From contig JAVTVY010018734.1 of NCBI GenBank assembly GCA_036873755.1, forward strand, positions 1-64,000: a stretch of DNA of 64,000 nt. Reading direction: 5' to 3'. Below the pieces are notes generated by a model, which worked only from the letters and a program-made list of their open reading frames with translations, made no database searches and was not told the origin of the DNA. Of the stretch, positions 43,921 through 57,130 are shown piece by piece. The position numbers and the translations under genes are program-made. Origin of the DNA: Hanleya hanleyi. Lineage: Eukaryota > Mollusca > Polyplacophora > Lepidopleurida > Hanleyidae. Each line of letters starts with the position of its first letter. Within the stretch, counting starts at the first letter, position 1.

Positions 43921-45064
43921 TATGACATCACTTTCATTGGCCCAAACGGGTCCTGAGAGGTGTGAAAGTGAAGCGCTCCTCCAGGGCGATCAAGTCATGG
44001 GTGGGTGCATGTAAAATTAGGATTGGCTTTGAACATATAAAAAGCGGAACACGAACTTTACCCCTAAAGTAGGGAAAACCCCTATCAACCAGATCTAGAG
44101 GGGCTAATATCGATCCCCAGCGGATCGTGGCCTGCCGAGAGAGGCAGGGTGGGTTAGTGGCTGTATGTAAATTTAGGATTTGGTTTGAACATACAAAAAG
44201 CGGAACACGGCCTTTACGTCTAAACCATGGGGAATCATCCAGGGAATTGATATGATAGCATCTGCAGGGTTGCATGTAAAATTAGGATTTGTCCGGAAAA
44301 TATAAAAAAGCGGAACACGGACTTTACAACTAAACCATGGAGAATCATGGATGCTTTGGGGTCCACTATTGGTAGAAATGGGGCAAAAAACACCTAGGAC
44401 CAGGGGCATTCCCCTTCTCTTGCTGTGTGGCCATATCTTCTCGAGTACCCATGCTGGTGGAGCCGCGTTGGGTATGTTGACAATCCTCGTAGGCTCTTGT
44501 CCAATCAGAAGCCGTCGTTTGAGAAAGTTCAATCTTCGGCCGTTTACGACTTTAGGATACGCTTGCTTTTATGGACAGTAACATAGTAACGCCCGCCAAC
44601 GCCTAGTTTAACGCTTCAACGCCCTGGTGAATTAGCCCTGAAGTTCTGATTTTCTAGATATTCCATGAAATTGTCACTAATTCATCGAAATGCAGTGACA
44701 ATGCCAATTGTAACGCCTTGACGCCTTGACGCCATGACGTAGACAGATGAGAGAACAACAACAGCAACATCGATGACAATCCAATCATTTTATTATCCCC
44801 TCCAGTACATCATAACCACGTTGGGGCAGCCGCGTTTGGGTATATTTACAATTCAGGTATGCTCTTTTCCAATCAGAAGCCCCCATTTAGGATTGCATCT
44901 GTCATATTCATTCTTGCCCGTTGATGTATTTTCGGCTGATCTTATCCAATCAGAAACCGCAATTTCAGAAAGTTCTATCTTCGGCCAGATTCGCTTTTGT
45001 CCTAAGCGTCGTCGGGCAGGCCAGGATACTGTAACGGCAGCATGTCCTGAAACAGTTGTTTGCG

Positions 45065-45564
45065 CATTCTGATCGCATTTTCCAGGGCCTCGGTGGGTGG
45101 TAGCTCCATATCCTCTTCCAAGTGACGCTTGGTCTTCACGATGCACCTGTGCGTGGCGTCGCCTTTCATTTCAAGCGATAGCAGGGTTTACTGTTCATAG
45201 ACCGCCATGGCTATTTTCCTGATGCTGGGACGCATTAGGATGTAGGCCTGTTGTAAGTTATCCTGTCCTGCAGCCTCGATAGCTTTAATAGCTGCTGTCA
45301 CAATACGATCCCAAAAGGTAGGTTCTTCCTCACTCAGGTTTTCGTGGGACGTAACCTGACTATCTGAGATCAAGCTCTCTATATCAGTAGATAGACTCTC
45401 AGCAGTCTCTGTTTCGGTATCAGTCGGCGGACTGGCATATTCTCAGCATCTGAATCAGCTTCTTGTGCCTCGGTGTCTTCAATCGCATCTATTTTCTTCT
45501 GGTGTCGCATCATATCGTAACGTCTGGTGAGCGTACGTTCGCACTCAGAGCACGTATAAGCCAT
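45065..45564 (-). pseudogene. C2H2 zinc-finger protein, copy 2 (left arm; frameshift and nonsense)
   Basis: From MAYTCSECERTLTRRYDMMR the frame shifts in the acidic linker (~45430) and resumes as ISDSQVTSHENLSEEEPTFW and AAIKAIEAAGQDNLQQAYIL, ending at a TAA (~45189) after YEQ. The remaining ~65 codons (KRHLEEDMELPPTEALENAI, QLFQDMLPLQYPGLPDD) follow the stop. This copy keeps the middle segment that copies 1 and 3 have lost. Confidence 0.7.
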
Positions 45565-46169
45565 GTTGAAAGTCGAACGTCGATTCTGCACGTTTTTGGG
45601 ATACGCTTGCTGTTATGGACAGTAACGCCCGCCAACGCCCAGCTTAACACTTCAACACCCTGGTGAAATAGCTCAGAAGCTCTGATTTTTATAGATATTC
45701 CATGGAATTGACTAATTCATCGAAAAGTAGAGACGCCCGTCAATGCCCGTCGTTACGCCTCAACGCCCGTCTCAACGCCTTAACGCCCAATCTTAACGCC
45801 TTAACGCCCAATATTAATGCCGTAAGGCCTTACCTTAACATCTTAGCGCCTTAGCTTAACGCTTTAACGTGCTATAGTAACACCTTAACACCCTATCGTA
45901 ACACCCTGAGGCATGTGTGGTACACCCATTTTATGTTATACCTGTCATATTCGTTCTTGTTCGTTAGGTGTATTCTCGGCTGTTCTTTTCCAATCAGAGG
46001 CCGCCCTTTGAGAAACTACAGAGTTCGGAGCTGTGGGATGGATCGGTTAAGAACTCGAAGCTCTTGGAGCTTGTTAATTCCTATATGTACAGACACCACC
46101 ACCACCGGGCGTAAATTTTGATTAGTTGACCAATACATATGGACTGATGAGGGACACGAGTTATTCCCT

Positions 46170-46275
46170 ATATGTACAGACACCACCACCACCACCAAAC
46201 ACCACTACTACCACCACCACACATCACCACCACCACACACCACCACCACACCACCACATACCATCACCACCACCG
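46170..46275. repeat. (CCA)n/(CAC)n tract in the palindrome loop
   Basis: Pyrimidine-A trinucleotide run preceded by 'tatatgtacagacaccacc'. It gives spurious His/Pro/Thr-rich frames. Confidence 0.9.
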
Positions 46276-47065
46276 GTCGTTGACGCCCGTCACGCACGCA
46301 CCCTGGTGTACTTTATGCCATACGGGCTATAAGGTACAGGGTGCACCACAGGTGCGTGCGCATGCGTACGATGACGTCACTTCTGAGCTCCAAGAGCTCC
46401 AAGCTCAGACTCCAAGTGCTCCGAGCTCCAAGAGCTCCGAGCTCTAAGAGCTCCGCCCAGCGGGAGCTACCACCATCACCGGGCGTTGACGGGAAATTCA
46501 AACTTTACACCCAGTGGTGGTGCTGGTGTTGGTATATGTACATAAAGGGGTTACCATGCTCCAAGAGCTCCGAGCTCTTAACCGATCCATCCCACAGCTT
46601 CGAGGTCTGTAGTTTCTCAAAGGGCGGCTTCTGATTGGACAAGAGCAGCCGAGAATACACCTAACGGGCAAGAACGAATATGACAGGTATAACATAAAAT
46701 AGGTGTACCACACATCCATCAAGTTGTTACGATAGGGTGTTAAGGTGTTACTATAGCACGTTAAAGCGTTAAGCTAAGGCGTTAAGGCGTGAAGATAAGG
46801 CGCTAAGGCATTAAGATTGGGTGTTAAGGCGTTAAGATTGGGCGTTAAGGAGTTGAGACGGGCGTTAAGGCGTAACGACGGGCGTTGTCGGGCGTCTCTA
46901 CATTTCGATGAATTAGTGTCAATTCCATGGAATGTCTATAAAAATCAGAGCTTCTGAGCTATTTCACCAGGACGTTGAAGCGCTAAGCTGGTCGTTGGCG
47001 GGCGTTACTGTCCATAAAAGCAAGCGTATTCTCAAAATGTGCACAGTCGACGTTCAACCGTCAAC

Positions 47066-47635
47066 ATGGCTTATATTTGTTCTGAGTGCGAACGCACGTT
47101 CACCAGACGTTACGATATGATGCGATACCGGAAGAACAAACATGGGATTGAAGACACCGCGGCACAAGAAGCCGATACAGATGCTGAGAATATGCCAGCT
47201 GATTCTGAGAATCCGCCGACGGATACCGAAACAGAGACTGCTGAGAATCTATCTACTGATATAGAGAGCTTGATCTCAGATAGTCAGGTTACGTCCCACG
47301 AAAACCTGAGTGAGGAAGAACCTACCTTTTGGGATCGTATTGTGACACAGCTATTAATACTGTCCAGACGCCGGACAGGATAACTTACAACAGGCCTACA
47401 TCCAAACGTATCTCAGCATCAGGAAAACAGCCATGGCGATCTATGAACAGTATACTCTGCTACCGCTTGAAATGAAAGGCGACCCCACGCACAGGTCCAT
47501 CATGAAGACCAGGCGCCACTTGGGAAAGGATATGGGGCTATCACCTACCGAGGCCCAGGAAAATGCGATCAGAATGCGCAAACAACTGTTTCAGAACATG
47601 CTGCCGTTACAGTATCCTGGCCTGCCCGACGCTTA
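47066..47635 (+). pseudogene. C2H2 zinc-finger protein, copy 3 (right arm; frameshift)
   Basis: ATG 47066 opens the same finger and linker, up to EEPTFWDRIVTQLLILSRRR and a stop at 47383. A frameshift within the next ~30 bp separates it from the C-terminal part, which is intact at 47433-47636 (MAIYEQYTLLPLEMKGDPTH, MRKQLFQNMLPLQYPGLPDA). Copies 1 and 3 share the same lesion, so the damage predates their duplication. Confidence 0.7.
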
Positions 47636-49139
47636 AGCCAAAAGCGATCCTGGCCGAAGATTGAACTTTCTGAAATGGCGGTTTCCGATAGAATAAGAGC
47701 AGCCGAGAATACATCTAACGGGCAAGAACGAATATGACAGATGCAGCCTCAAATGGAGGCTTCTGATTGGACAAGAACATACCTGAATTGTAAACATACC
47801 CAACGCGGCTGCCCCAGCGTGGGTATGATGTACTGGAAGGGATAATAAAATCGTTGGATTGTCATCCTTGTTGATGTTGTAGTTCTCTCATCTGTCTACA
47901 TCATGGCGCCAATGCGTTATGCTAGGGCGTTAAGTCGTTCAGATAGGGCGTTAAGGCGTTCAGATTGGGCGTTAAGGCGTTACGATAGGCGCTGACGGGC
48001 GTCACTGCATTTCGATGAATTAGTGACAATTCCATGGAATATCTAGAAAATCAGAGCTTCAGGGCTAATTCACCCGGGCGTTGAAGCGTTACACTAGGCG
48101 TTGGCGGGCATTACTGTCCATAAAAGCAAGCGTATCCGGAGGTCGTACATGGTCGAAGATTGAACTTTCTCAAACGACGGCTTCTGATTGGACAAGAGCC
48201 TACGAGACATACCCAACGCGGATCCCCCAGCGTGGATATGATGTACTGGAGGAGATATGGGCATACAGCAAGAGAAGAGGAATGCCCCTGGTCCTAGATG
48301 GGTTTTTTTTTGGTCCCATTCGTACCAATAGTAGACCCAAAGACATCCATGATTCTCTATGGTTTAGGTGTAAAGTCCGTGTTTAGCTTTTTTTATATTT
48401 TCGGGACAAATCCTAATTTTACATGCAACCCTGCAGATGCCACCATAGCCATTTCCCTGGATGATTTCCCATGATTTAGGCGTAAAGTCCGTGTTCCGCT
48501 TTTTACATGTTCAAACCAAATCCTAAATTTACATACACCCAGTAACCAACCCTGCCTCTCTCAGCAGGCCCAGGTCCGCTGGGGACCGATATTAGCACGC
48601 TACACCTGGTTGATAAAGGTTTCCCTATTTTAGCTGTAAAGTCCGTGTTTCCGGATTTTATATGTTCAAACCCATTCCTAATTTTACATTCACCCACCCA
48701 TGACTTGATCGCCCTGGAGGAGCACTTCACTTTGGCACCTCCCACGACCCATTTGGACCAACGAAAGTGACGTCATTCCATGGAAAATTGAAAATTGTCC
48801 TGTATTTAAGGGCAGATAACTCTGTTTGAACAATTTCTGGTTCGTACCGGAAGTGACCTTTGACCTGGATGTGACCCAGATGTCACGTGACCGGTGATAA
48901 TGACGTTATAGTGACGTCAATTTAGTAAGTAGCAAAAGGAAAAATTGACTGCTATTGAACGGCAGATAACTCTGTTTGAACAATTCCTGGTTATCTCCCC
49001 TGATTCCTGCCGGAAGTGACCTTTGACACCTGCGCATAACTAGGAATTGTTCAAACTGAGTTATCTGCCCTTCAATAGCGGTCAATTTTCACTTTATATG
49101 ATCAACCCATAACATTTACGAAAGTGATGAATAAATATT

Positions 49140-50115
49140 TTGTAGCCCGTAGAGGTCTACAAGATGGCGTCATTAGTTTTTCGATCCGAAATCAGGAGGG
49201 CCTGATCTGAATAAGAAAATGAAAAAGGAAATGTTCGTTAAATCGAAGAGTTGAGCCTGCATATATGGAATACATACAAAACTCCTAATTCGTTGCAGGA
49301 TGGTGTTGTTAGATTTTCGATCCAACACCCCCAGGTGTTGTTCTAAATAAAAATGTGAGTGAGGGAGTTACTTGTACCGATATTAAATCAAGGAGTTGAA
49401 CCTCCATAGTCAGAACATAGACTATACTCATAGAGGGCTGAGATGCCGCCATTAATTATCTGATCCGACATCAGAGGGCGCTGTTCTGAATAGAGAAATT
49501 AATAAAGAAATGGCACGTTTGGCCATTACATTAATTTAATTAATCTATTAATAGAAATGATTAGCCTCCATATTTGGTACATAGACTATATTCGTAGAGG
49601 GCTGCAATATGTCGTCATTAATTTTCTAATCCGACATCAGAGGGTGCTGTTCTGAATAGGGAAATGAATGAAGAAATGACATGTGTGGTCACTAAATGAG
49701 AGAGTTGAGATAGTTTGGTACATAAAGTCAGATCCGACACCAGGGGCGCTATTCTGGATAAGTAAATGAAAAAGGGAATGACCTGTCCGGCCATTTAATC
49801 GAAGAGTTGAAACTTTATAGTGGGTACTGAGACTATAGTCGAAGATGGCTACAAAAAAAAACGTCTACAAAATCTGACACCAGACGGCGCGGTTGTGAAT
49901 AGGGAAATGAATGAGGAAATGGCATGTTCGACCATAAAATCGAAGAGTTTAACATCTAAATGTGTCACACAGACTATACTCGTAAAGAGCTATGAGATAA
50001 CGCGAGATGACGATGACAAGATGACACCAGGGGGGCACGGCTCTGAATAAGAAAATGAATAAGGAATAAGGTCGTCTGGGCCTTTATATTTAGTACATAT
50101 ACTGTACTCGTAGAC
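49140..50115. repeat. Degenerate tandem array, ~110-165-bp unit, about seven copies
   Basis: 'gatccgacatcagagggcgc', 'ctgttctgaatagggaaatg' and 'gtacatagactatactcgta' recur in order. Downstream of gene C. No gene. Confidence 0.75.
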
Positions 50116-50368
50116 GGCTACAATGCCAGTAGGGCTATGTCAACCAAAGTACCAGCCGGACGCATAAACGATACTTCATGCGGGTATAAATGTCTGAAAT
50201 GTCTGATATTAAATTGGAATTGGATCCGCTTAATCGTTTTTTGTTTATCATAGAATTTTTGGGTATCGGTTCGGTGTTTTTTTGTTTTTTTTGAAATCCT
50301 CTTAGAAGAAGGCGGGTACTCGACAACAGTATACATCCACTGAGTAAATTTTGTTTGAATAAATTGAG

Positions 50369-50374
50369 TTTATT
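50369..50374 (-). terminator. Poly(A) signal of ependymin gene C
   Basis: AATAAA on the minus strand, ~160 bp after the stop at 50532. Confidence 0.5.
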
Positions 50375-50879
50375 TCACAAACAGGTACAAGTGAAAGCAA
50401 TAAAAACTAACCGCTGTAAATATGTTCTTTTATGAAAGATGTCAGATATTCGACTTGCTTCAGAACTGTTGTTCTTTGTTGGTGAAACAAATTTGGCTAA
50501 CAATCATAATCCTGTGCATGCGTTGCCGTCATTAAAAACGAAGGAAGTGTGGCGTCGATAGCCATGGAGCGGTCTGGCACTCGGGTGGTGGTGTAAAGAT
50601 GCTGGGGTTTGGGATGCCCAATTGAAGATCGTAGTAATTATCTGTGATAGTCGCCGTTATGTTCCCTCGTACTATTAGGACGAACCGGATGGGGTAACAG
50701 TTTAGAAGGCTGAACTCGACCAGCAAAGCCCCTTCTGTAGGAAATATAGTTATAGAACCGCTCGATAAATGTCATTGCGTCTGCACATGTGCTTATATCT
50801 CTTACATTAGTATATCTCTTATTAGAATGCGGCATTTTGATTGGATGAGCACAGTATATCTATGGGGAGATAGTAACTA

Positions 50880-51350
50880 GTGGAAGGAAACTCTGCAGGA
50901 TAGGCTTATAACTATTCTTTCAATAGTACCCTCCTGACAGGGAAGGTAACTCTCCAGGAGATAGCTATTCTTTCAATAGTATCCTCTTCACAAGGAAAGT
51001 AACTATGCAGTAAATAACTATTCTATCTATGCTACCCTCCTGGCAGGGGAAGCAACTCTCCGGAATGTAACTATTCTTTCACTGCTACCCTACTGACAGG
51101 GGAAGTAATTCTCCAGGATGTAGCTATTCCTTCAATAGTACCCTACTGACTGGGGAAGTAACTCTCCAGGATGTAACTATTCTCTCAATAGCACCCTAAT
51201 GACAGGGAACGTAACTCTACAGGATGTCACTATTCTTTTCAATAGTACCCTTCTGACAGGGGACGTAATTCACCGGGATGTAACTATTATTTCAATACTC
51301 CCTCCTGACGGAGGAATTAACTCTCCGGGATATAACTATTCTTTGCACAC
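50880..51350. repeat. Tandem array, ~60-bp unit, about eight copies
   Basis: Unit 'aactattctttcaatagtac' + 'cctactgacaggggaagtaa' + 'ctctccaggatgt'. In intron 3 of gene C. Confidence 0.85.
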
Positions 51351-51778
51351 TGTATATTCATTCACAGGGCTTATGTGAAACTGCGCTATTAACTAACTCA
51401 TGCACAATAGCATTTGTACATATTCTGGTTCAAAAGCCTTATGGCAAACTGTCATGTAAACTAACTCATGCATAATAGAATTAACACATATTATATTCAT
51501 TACAGGCCTTACCGGAAATTGTCACGTAAACTAAGTCATGCACAGTTGTATTCATTCACAGGCCTTATGGGAATATCCGCTAAATTATGAACAATATTAT
51601 TCACACATATTATATTCATTCACAGGCCTTTTGAGAAACTGTCATATTTTCACATACCATTTTCGTTCACAAGCGTTATGATAAACTGTCTTATAATTCA
51701 GGTACAATAATATTTACGCATAATAAATTAATTCACAAGCCTTTGGGAAACTATCATGTAAACTAACTCATGCCACAG
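51350..51778. repeat. Tandem array, ~75-bp unit, about six copies
   Basis: Contains 'aactaactcatgcacaatag', 'cacatattatattcattcac' and 'aggccttatgggaaactgtc'. The array resumes at 52390-52615 after the inserted element, so that element split it. Confidence 0.8.
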
Positions 51779-52400
51779 GCCCACAAAACAAGAGTGTTGG
51801 GGTGTGGGCGGTGGTTTTACGGTGAAGTGTCGAAATATGGGGTCTCTGGTTTATATGATGCTTTATTGCATTTTGTGCATTGTAGGAGCGCATTAAGGTA
51901 ACTTATTACTGTGTCTCCCACTTTTACATAATTTGAAATACACAGCATTCATTACAATCTTACATACATATTGAATACAACATGTGACGGCCGGAGAGAA
52001 CAATATTGAAAAATAATTCAGGTAATTGGTGGAGGGGGGGGGGGGGGGGGGGTGCTCGGGATGACCATCTGCGCGTCTACGACGAGAGATATGTATGTCG
52101 TTAATATGCTAATATCGGTCGCTTAAGATTTGCTAGGGGTAGTTAATTTTTCTTTGTTGTTAGCTATGTGTATAATTATATTCTTATTCAAATCGTTTTG
52201 TCGTTTTGACAAACTCACCTAAACATATCTGAGCTTCAATGTTTAATTTTGTAATTTTTTCATCGTTTCCAAATAGCAATGCCTGGGTTGGTCTCTATAT
52301 GTTTTATATAAAACTACAAGCAGGGGGTTATATATATAGACCCCATATTTCGACATTTCACACCGTCCACACCCCCAAACTCTTGTTTTGCGGGCCTGTG
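51779..52400. mobile_element. Long copy of the 'gtgtcgaaatatggggtctc' MITE family
   Basis: Inverted ends of ~75 bp ('caggcccacaaaacaagagt' / 'actcttgttttgcgggcctg') match those of the 193-bp palindrome at 16.88 kb, but here ~460 bp of unrelated sequence separates the arms, including a G20 run (52036-52052). It is inserted in the 75-bp array of intron 3. Confidence 0.85.
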
Positions 52401-52904
52401 CTCATGCACAGTAGTATCCATACAGTTTACATTTATTCATAAACCTGTCATATCAAGTAACCCATGCAGATTAGCATTTATCCATATCGTTTTCGTTCAC
52501 AAACCTTAGGGTGAACTCTCATAAAAACTAATGTACAATAGTATTTACACATATTATTTCAGTCACAGGCCTTATCAAATGCTGTCCTAACTCATGCATA
52601 CCATAGTGAATAATATTTACGTTTTCTCAAGGGGATTCTATCGGACCATTCCGTAACGCTGAGAATTTCTCCCGGTCCACCGTAGGACGTACATTTCATC
52701 CTCGAAGGTAGAGTTGGGGGCGATAGCGAGTGAGTGCCATTCTGGGTGAGGTGTCTTCGTACACTTTTTCGTCTGATGGTTTATGGTATACATCACCTTC
52801 TGCTTCGCCAATATTATGTAGGTAAAAAATCTGAAATTTATTTAATCGAAGCATCACAGTGTTGTTAGAAAAAGCAAAGTCTATCGGTTTAACCATGACT
52901 GATC

Positions 52905-53455
52905 AACCCTAACAGGCCTTGGGCAAAATCCCCCTCCCTCTCTACCAAACTTTCTCCGGAACGACAAAACATTTGATATTTTATCATATTGGGGTCAGTT
53001 TGAGCCTATTCGCATAATCTCCGAGTGGAGGATCATGGGTAAATTCAAGATGGCGACCAGGTGGGGTACCAGAAAAATCATGATGTCGTCATTTTTCTTC
53101 AAAATTCCTCATTTTCTTGATGAAAAATGGGCAAGAACTATTTTATTTTATTTCATATCACATTAATATTTACTAATTTATCACGCAGTTTTGCGTGAAA
53201 ATGCAAAATTCGAAAAAAATCTGACCGAAAAATCTACCCAAAAATGCCATTTTTGAAAATGACTTCACTGTGACGTCATCAAAGCGGCCATCTTGCATTT
53301 TTTTTCTACATTTCCTGGTAAAGCTTGACCCAAGGGTATAGTGTGATGAGTTTCAGCTCCCTAGCTCAAGGGGTAAGAAAAGTAATTAGTGAAAGCGAAA
53401 TCACCCCTCCCCAGGCCTGGACAGGTCCCAAAAAGCACAGGTCAGATAAAGTTAA
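52905..53455. mobile_element. TAACCCTA-ended element, copy 3 (inverted)
   Basis: Shares 'tttctccggaacgacaaaac', 'ttcaagatggcgaccaggtg' and 'aaagcggccatcttgcattt' with copies 1 and 2; the ends are partly eroded. In intron 2 of gene C. Confidence 0.7.
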
Positions 53456-56400
53456 CCTTGACTGATCAACTGGGGTTTAACCTTGACTGATGAAGTGGGG
53501 CTTAACCAAGACTGATCACCTGGAGCTTAACCTTTACTGATCAACTGGGGCTTAACCTTGACGGATCATCTGAGACTTAAGCATGACTGATCAGCTGGGG
53601 CTTAACAGTGACTGATCAACTTAGGTTTAACCTTGACGGATCAACTGGGGTTTAACCTTGACGAATCATTGAAGTTTAACCATGACTGATCAACCGGGGT
53701 TTAACCTTGACGGATCAACTGAGACTTAAGCATGACTGATCAACTGAGGTTTAGCCACGACAAATCAACTGGGGCTTAACCTTGACTCATCAACTGGGGT
53801 TTAGCCAGGAATAAACAACTGAGGTATAGCCATGACTTATCAACTGGGATTTAGCCATGACTAATCAACTAGGGCTTAATCTTGACTAGTCATCTGGTGT
53901 TTAACCATGACTGATGAACTGGGATTTAATCTTGACAGATCAACTGGTGTTTAGCCAGGACTAATCAACTGGGGCTTAACCTTGACTGATCAACTGGGGT
54001 TTATCCTTGACTGATCAACTGGGTTTAGCCACGACTACTCAACTGGGCCTTAACCTTGACTCATCAACTGGGGTTTAGCCATGAATAAACAACTGAGGTT
54101 TATCCATGCCTTATCAACTGGGGTTTAACCATGACTGATTAACTGGGGTTCAACTATGACTGATCAACAGGGTCTTACCCATGAATGATCAACTGGGGTT
54201 TAACCATGAGAGATCAACTGAGGTATAATCATGACTGATCAACTGAGGTTTAACCTCGACTGATGCACTGGGGTTTAGCCACGACTAATCAACTGGGAAT
54301 TAACCTTGACTGATCAACTGGTGTTTAGCCATGACTAATCAACTGGGGCTTAACCTTGACTGATCAATTGGGATTTAATCATGACTGATCAACTGTGGTT
54401 TATCCTTGACTGATCAACTGGGGCTTAACCTTGACTAATCAACTGGGGTTTAACCATGACAGATAAACTGGGGCTTAACCTTGACTGCTCAACTGGGGTT
54501 TAACCATGACTGATCAACTGGGGCTTAACCTTGACTGCTCAACTGGGGTTTAACCATGACTAATCAACTGGAGTTAGCCATGACTTATCAATCGAGCTTT
54601 AGCCATGACTGATCAACTGGGGTTCCATCTTGACTTATAAACAGGGGTTTAACCATGACTAATCAACTTGGGTTTAACCTTGACTAATTAACTGAGGTTT
54701 AGCCATGAATAATCAACTTGGGTTTAACCTCGACTGATCAACTGAGGTTTAACCTTGACTGATCAACTACCATGGCTAATCAACTGGGGTTTAACCTTGA
54801 CTGATCAACTGGGGTTAAATCTGGACTGATCAACTGGGGTTTAGCCATGACTGATCAACTGGGGTTTAACCTTAACTGATCAACTGTGGTTTAACCATGA
54901 CTGGTCAACTGGGGTTTACCCTTGACTGATCAACTGAGGTTTAGCCACGACAAATCAACTGGGGCTTAACCTTGACTCATCAACTGGGGTTTAGCCAGGA
55001 ATAAACAACTGAGGTATAGCCATGACTTATCAACTGGAGTTTAGCCATGACTGATTAACTGGGATTCAACCTTGACTTATCAACAGAGTCTTAACCATGA
55101 CTGATCAACCTTGGTTTAACCATGACTGATCCACTGGAGTTTAACCATGACAGATCAACTGAGGTATAACCTTGACTGATCAACTGGAGATTAACCTTAA
55201 CTGATGAACTGAGGTTTAGCCACGCCTAATCAACTGGGGCTTAATCTTGACAGATCAACTGGTGTTTAGCCAGGACTAATCAACTGGGGCTTAACCTTGA
55301 CTGATCAACTGGGATTTATCCTTTACTGATCAGCTGGGGCTTAGCTACGACTAATCAACTGGGGCTTAACCTTGACTCATCAACTGGGGTTTAGACATGA
55401 ATAAACAACTGAGATTTAGCCATGACTTATCAACTGGGCTTTAACCATGACTGGTTAACTGGGGTTCAACCATGGCTGATCAACAGGGTCTTAACCATGA
55501 CTGATCAACTGGGGTTTAACCATGACTGATCAACTGGGCTTTAACGATGACAGATCAACTGAGGTATAACCATGACTGATCAACTGGGGTTTAACCTTGA
55601 CTGATGCACTGAGCTTTAGCCACGACTAATCAAGTGGGGCTTAACCTTGACTGATCAACTGGTGCTTGGCCGTGATTAATCAACTGGGGCTTAACCTTGA
55701 CTGATCATTCGGGATTTAACCATGACTGATCAACTGTGGTTTAGCCTTGACTGATCAATTGGGGCTTAATCTTGACTGATCAACTGGCGTTTAGCCATGA
55801 CTGATCAAATGAGGCTTAACCATGACTGATCAACTGGAGTTAGCCATGACTTATCAATTGAGGTTTAGCCATGACTGATCAACTGGGGTTTCATCTTGAC
55901 TGATCAACTGGAGTTTCACCTTGACTTATAAACTGGGGTTTAGTCATGACTAATCAACTGAGGTTTAGCTATGAGTAATCAACTGGGGTTTAACCTTGAC
56001 TGATCAACTAGGGTTTAATCTTGACTGATCAACTGGGGATCAGCCATGACTAATCACTGGGGTTTTACCTTGACTGGTCAACTAGGGTTTAGCCATGACT
56101 AATAAACTGAGGTTTTGCCCTGATTGATCAACTGGGGCTTAACCATGACTGATCAACTGGGGTTCAACCATGACTGATCAACTGGGATTTAACCATGACT
56201 AATCCACTGAGATTTAGCTATGGCTAATCAACTGGGTTTTGACCATGACTGAAAACCTGGGGTTTAACCTTAACTGATCAACTTGGGTTTAGCCATAAAT
56301 AATCAACTAGGGCTTAACCTTGAGTAATTAACTGGGGTTTAGCCATGACTTATCAACAGAGGTTTAACCATGACTGATCAACTACGGTTTAACCATGACT

Positions 56401-56588
56401 GCTTACCTGGGGTTTAACCATGACTGATCAACTGGGGATTATCCGGGACTGATCAACCGAGGCTTAACCATGACTAATCCACTGAGGTTTAGCCATTACC
56501 GATCAACTGAGGCTTGACCATGACTGATCAACTGGGATTTAACTATGGCTGATCAAGTGAGGTTTAACCATGATCAACTGGGGCTTAT
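53456..56588. repeat. Minisatellite, ~24-25-bp unit, ~125 copies
   Basis: Consensus 'actgatcaactggggtttaa' + 'ccatg/ccttg', with many variants. Unlike the neighbouring 43-bp array it is full of stops and contains TGATCA in most units. Larger blocks repeat within it (53740-53830 resembles 54935-55030), showing segmental growth. Confidence 0.95.
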
Positions 56589-57130
56589 ATTGTATATGTC
56601 GCTTAAAGGATCTTACCGTCTTGCTGTAACGCGAGAGTTGCAGACGTCGAAGGTATGGGGTTTCCTTGGCTCAGCTACACGCCACGCTGGTCGAATATCT
56701 TTTGATGTCAATGCTGCGTAGACAGTGTTTAGCCATCATATTCCAGAACAATTCAACTTCATATTCAATTGAAATAAGTGAGATCCCATAGCGACATGTA
56801 CAATCGGGGAGCGTTGATATGGTATTACTTTACTAATATTGATTGTATACCTACTGCTTCCCTGGCAAGAAATTCCGCTCCTCTTCTTCTATATATTTCC
56901 TCTCGTTGATTTCATCATACGTCCAGTTAAACCTCCGGATAATATCTCTTCCATGGTCATAGCTAGATACTCTCGACTACAGTTGGTAATGAAAAAAAAA
57001 GGCTAGTAAAACATTATTAATTATTACTATCAATTACGATCAGACCTAACTTGTATCATTCAAGATGGTAATCTTTTCTTCTGATCATCAGAGTTTCTAC
57101 AGACCCTGACTCAAGTGACTACTGAGAGAG

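Larger units (their letters stand above)
43804..49090. mobile_element. 5.3-kb palindromic (foldback) element carrying zinc-finger gene copies
   Basis: Left arm 43804-~46085 and right arm ~46500-49090 are inverted copies with small indels. Landmarks that mirror: 44040/48700 ('tgaacatataaaa'), 44395/48290 ('accaggggcattccccttct'), 44830/47800 ('ggcagccgcgtt'), 45195/47450 (zinc-finger gene C-terminus), 45780-45900/46725-46890 ('ttaacgccttaacgcc' tract), 46010/46590. The loop (46090-46500) is (CAC/CCA)n plus AGCTCC/GGAGCT words. The outer ends contain repeated 'gggcagataactctgtttga'. The ends and accessory gene suggest a DNA element, but no transposase is present. Confidence 0.8.
50532..56976 (-). 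pseudogene. Ependymin-related gene C (exons 2-4, frameshift in exon 3, exon 1 not found)
   Basis: Exon 2 is 56855-56976 (122 nt, RVSSYDHGRDIIRRFNWTYD). Exon 3 is 52621-52830, 210 nt rather than 206, because four extra bases at ~52688-52691 ('gtac') shift the frame after NSTFEDEM. Exon 4 is 50532-50734 (203 nt, LVEFSLLNCYPIRFVLIVRG, NITATITDNYYDLQLGIPNP, FTPPPEC). Splice sites stay GT-AG, but the donors are weakened (GTAGGT, GTAAAT). Intron 2 has grown to 4 kb, mostly minisatellite. No signal-peptide exon was found between 57 and 64 kb. It is probably a recent pseudogene, unless the 4-bp insertion is an assembly error; exon 4 is fully open. Confidence 0.8.
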
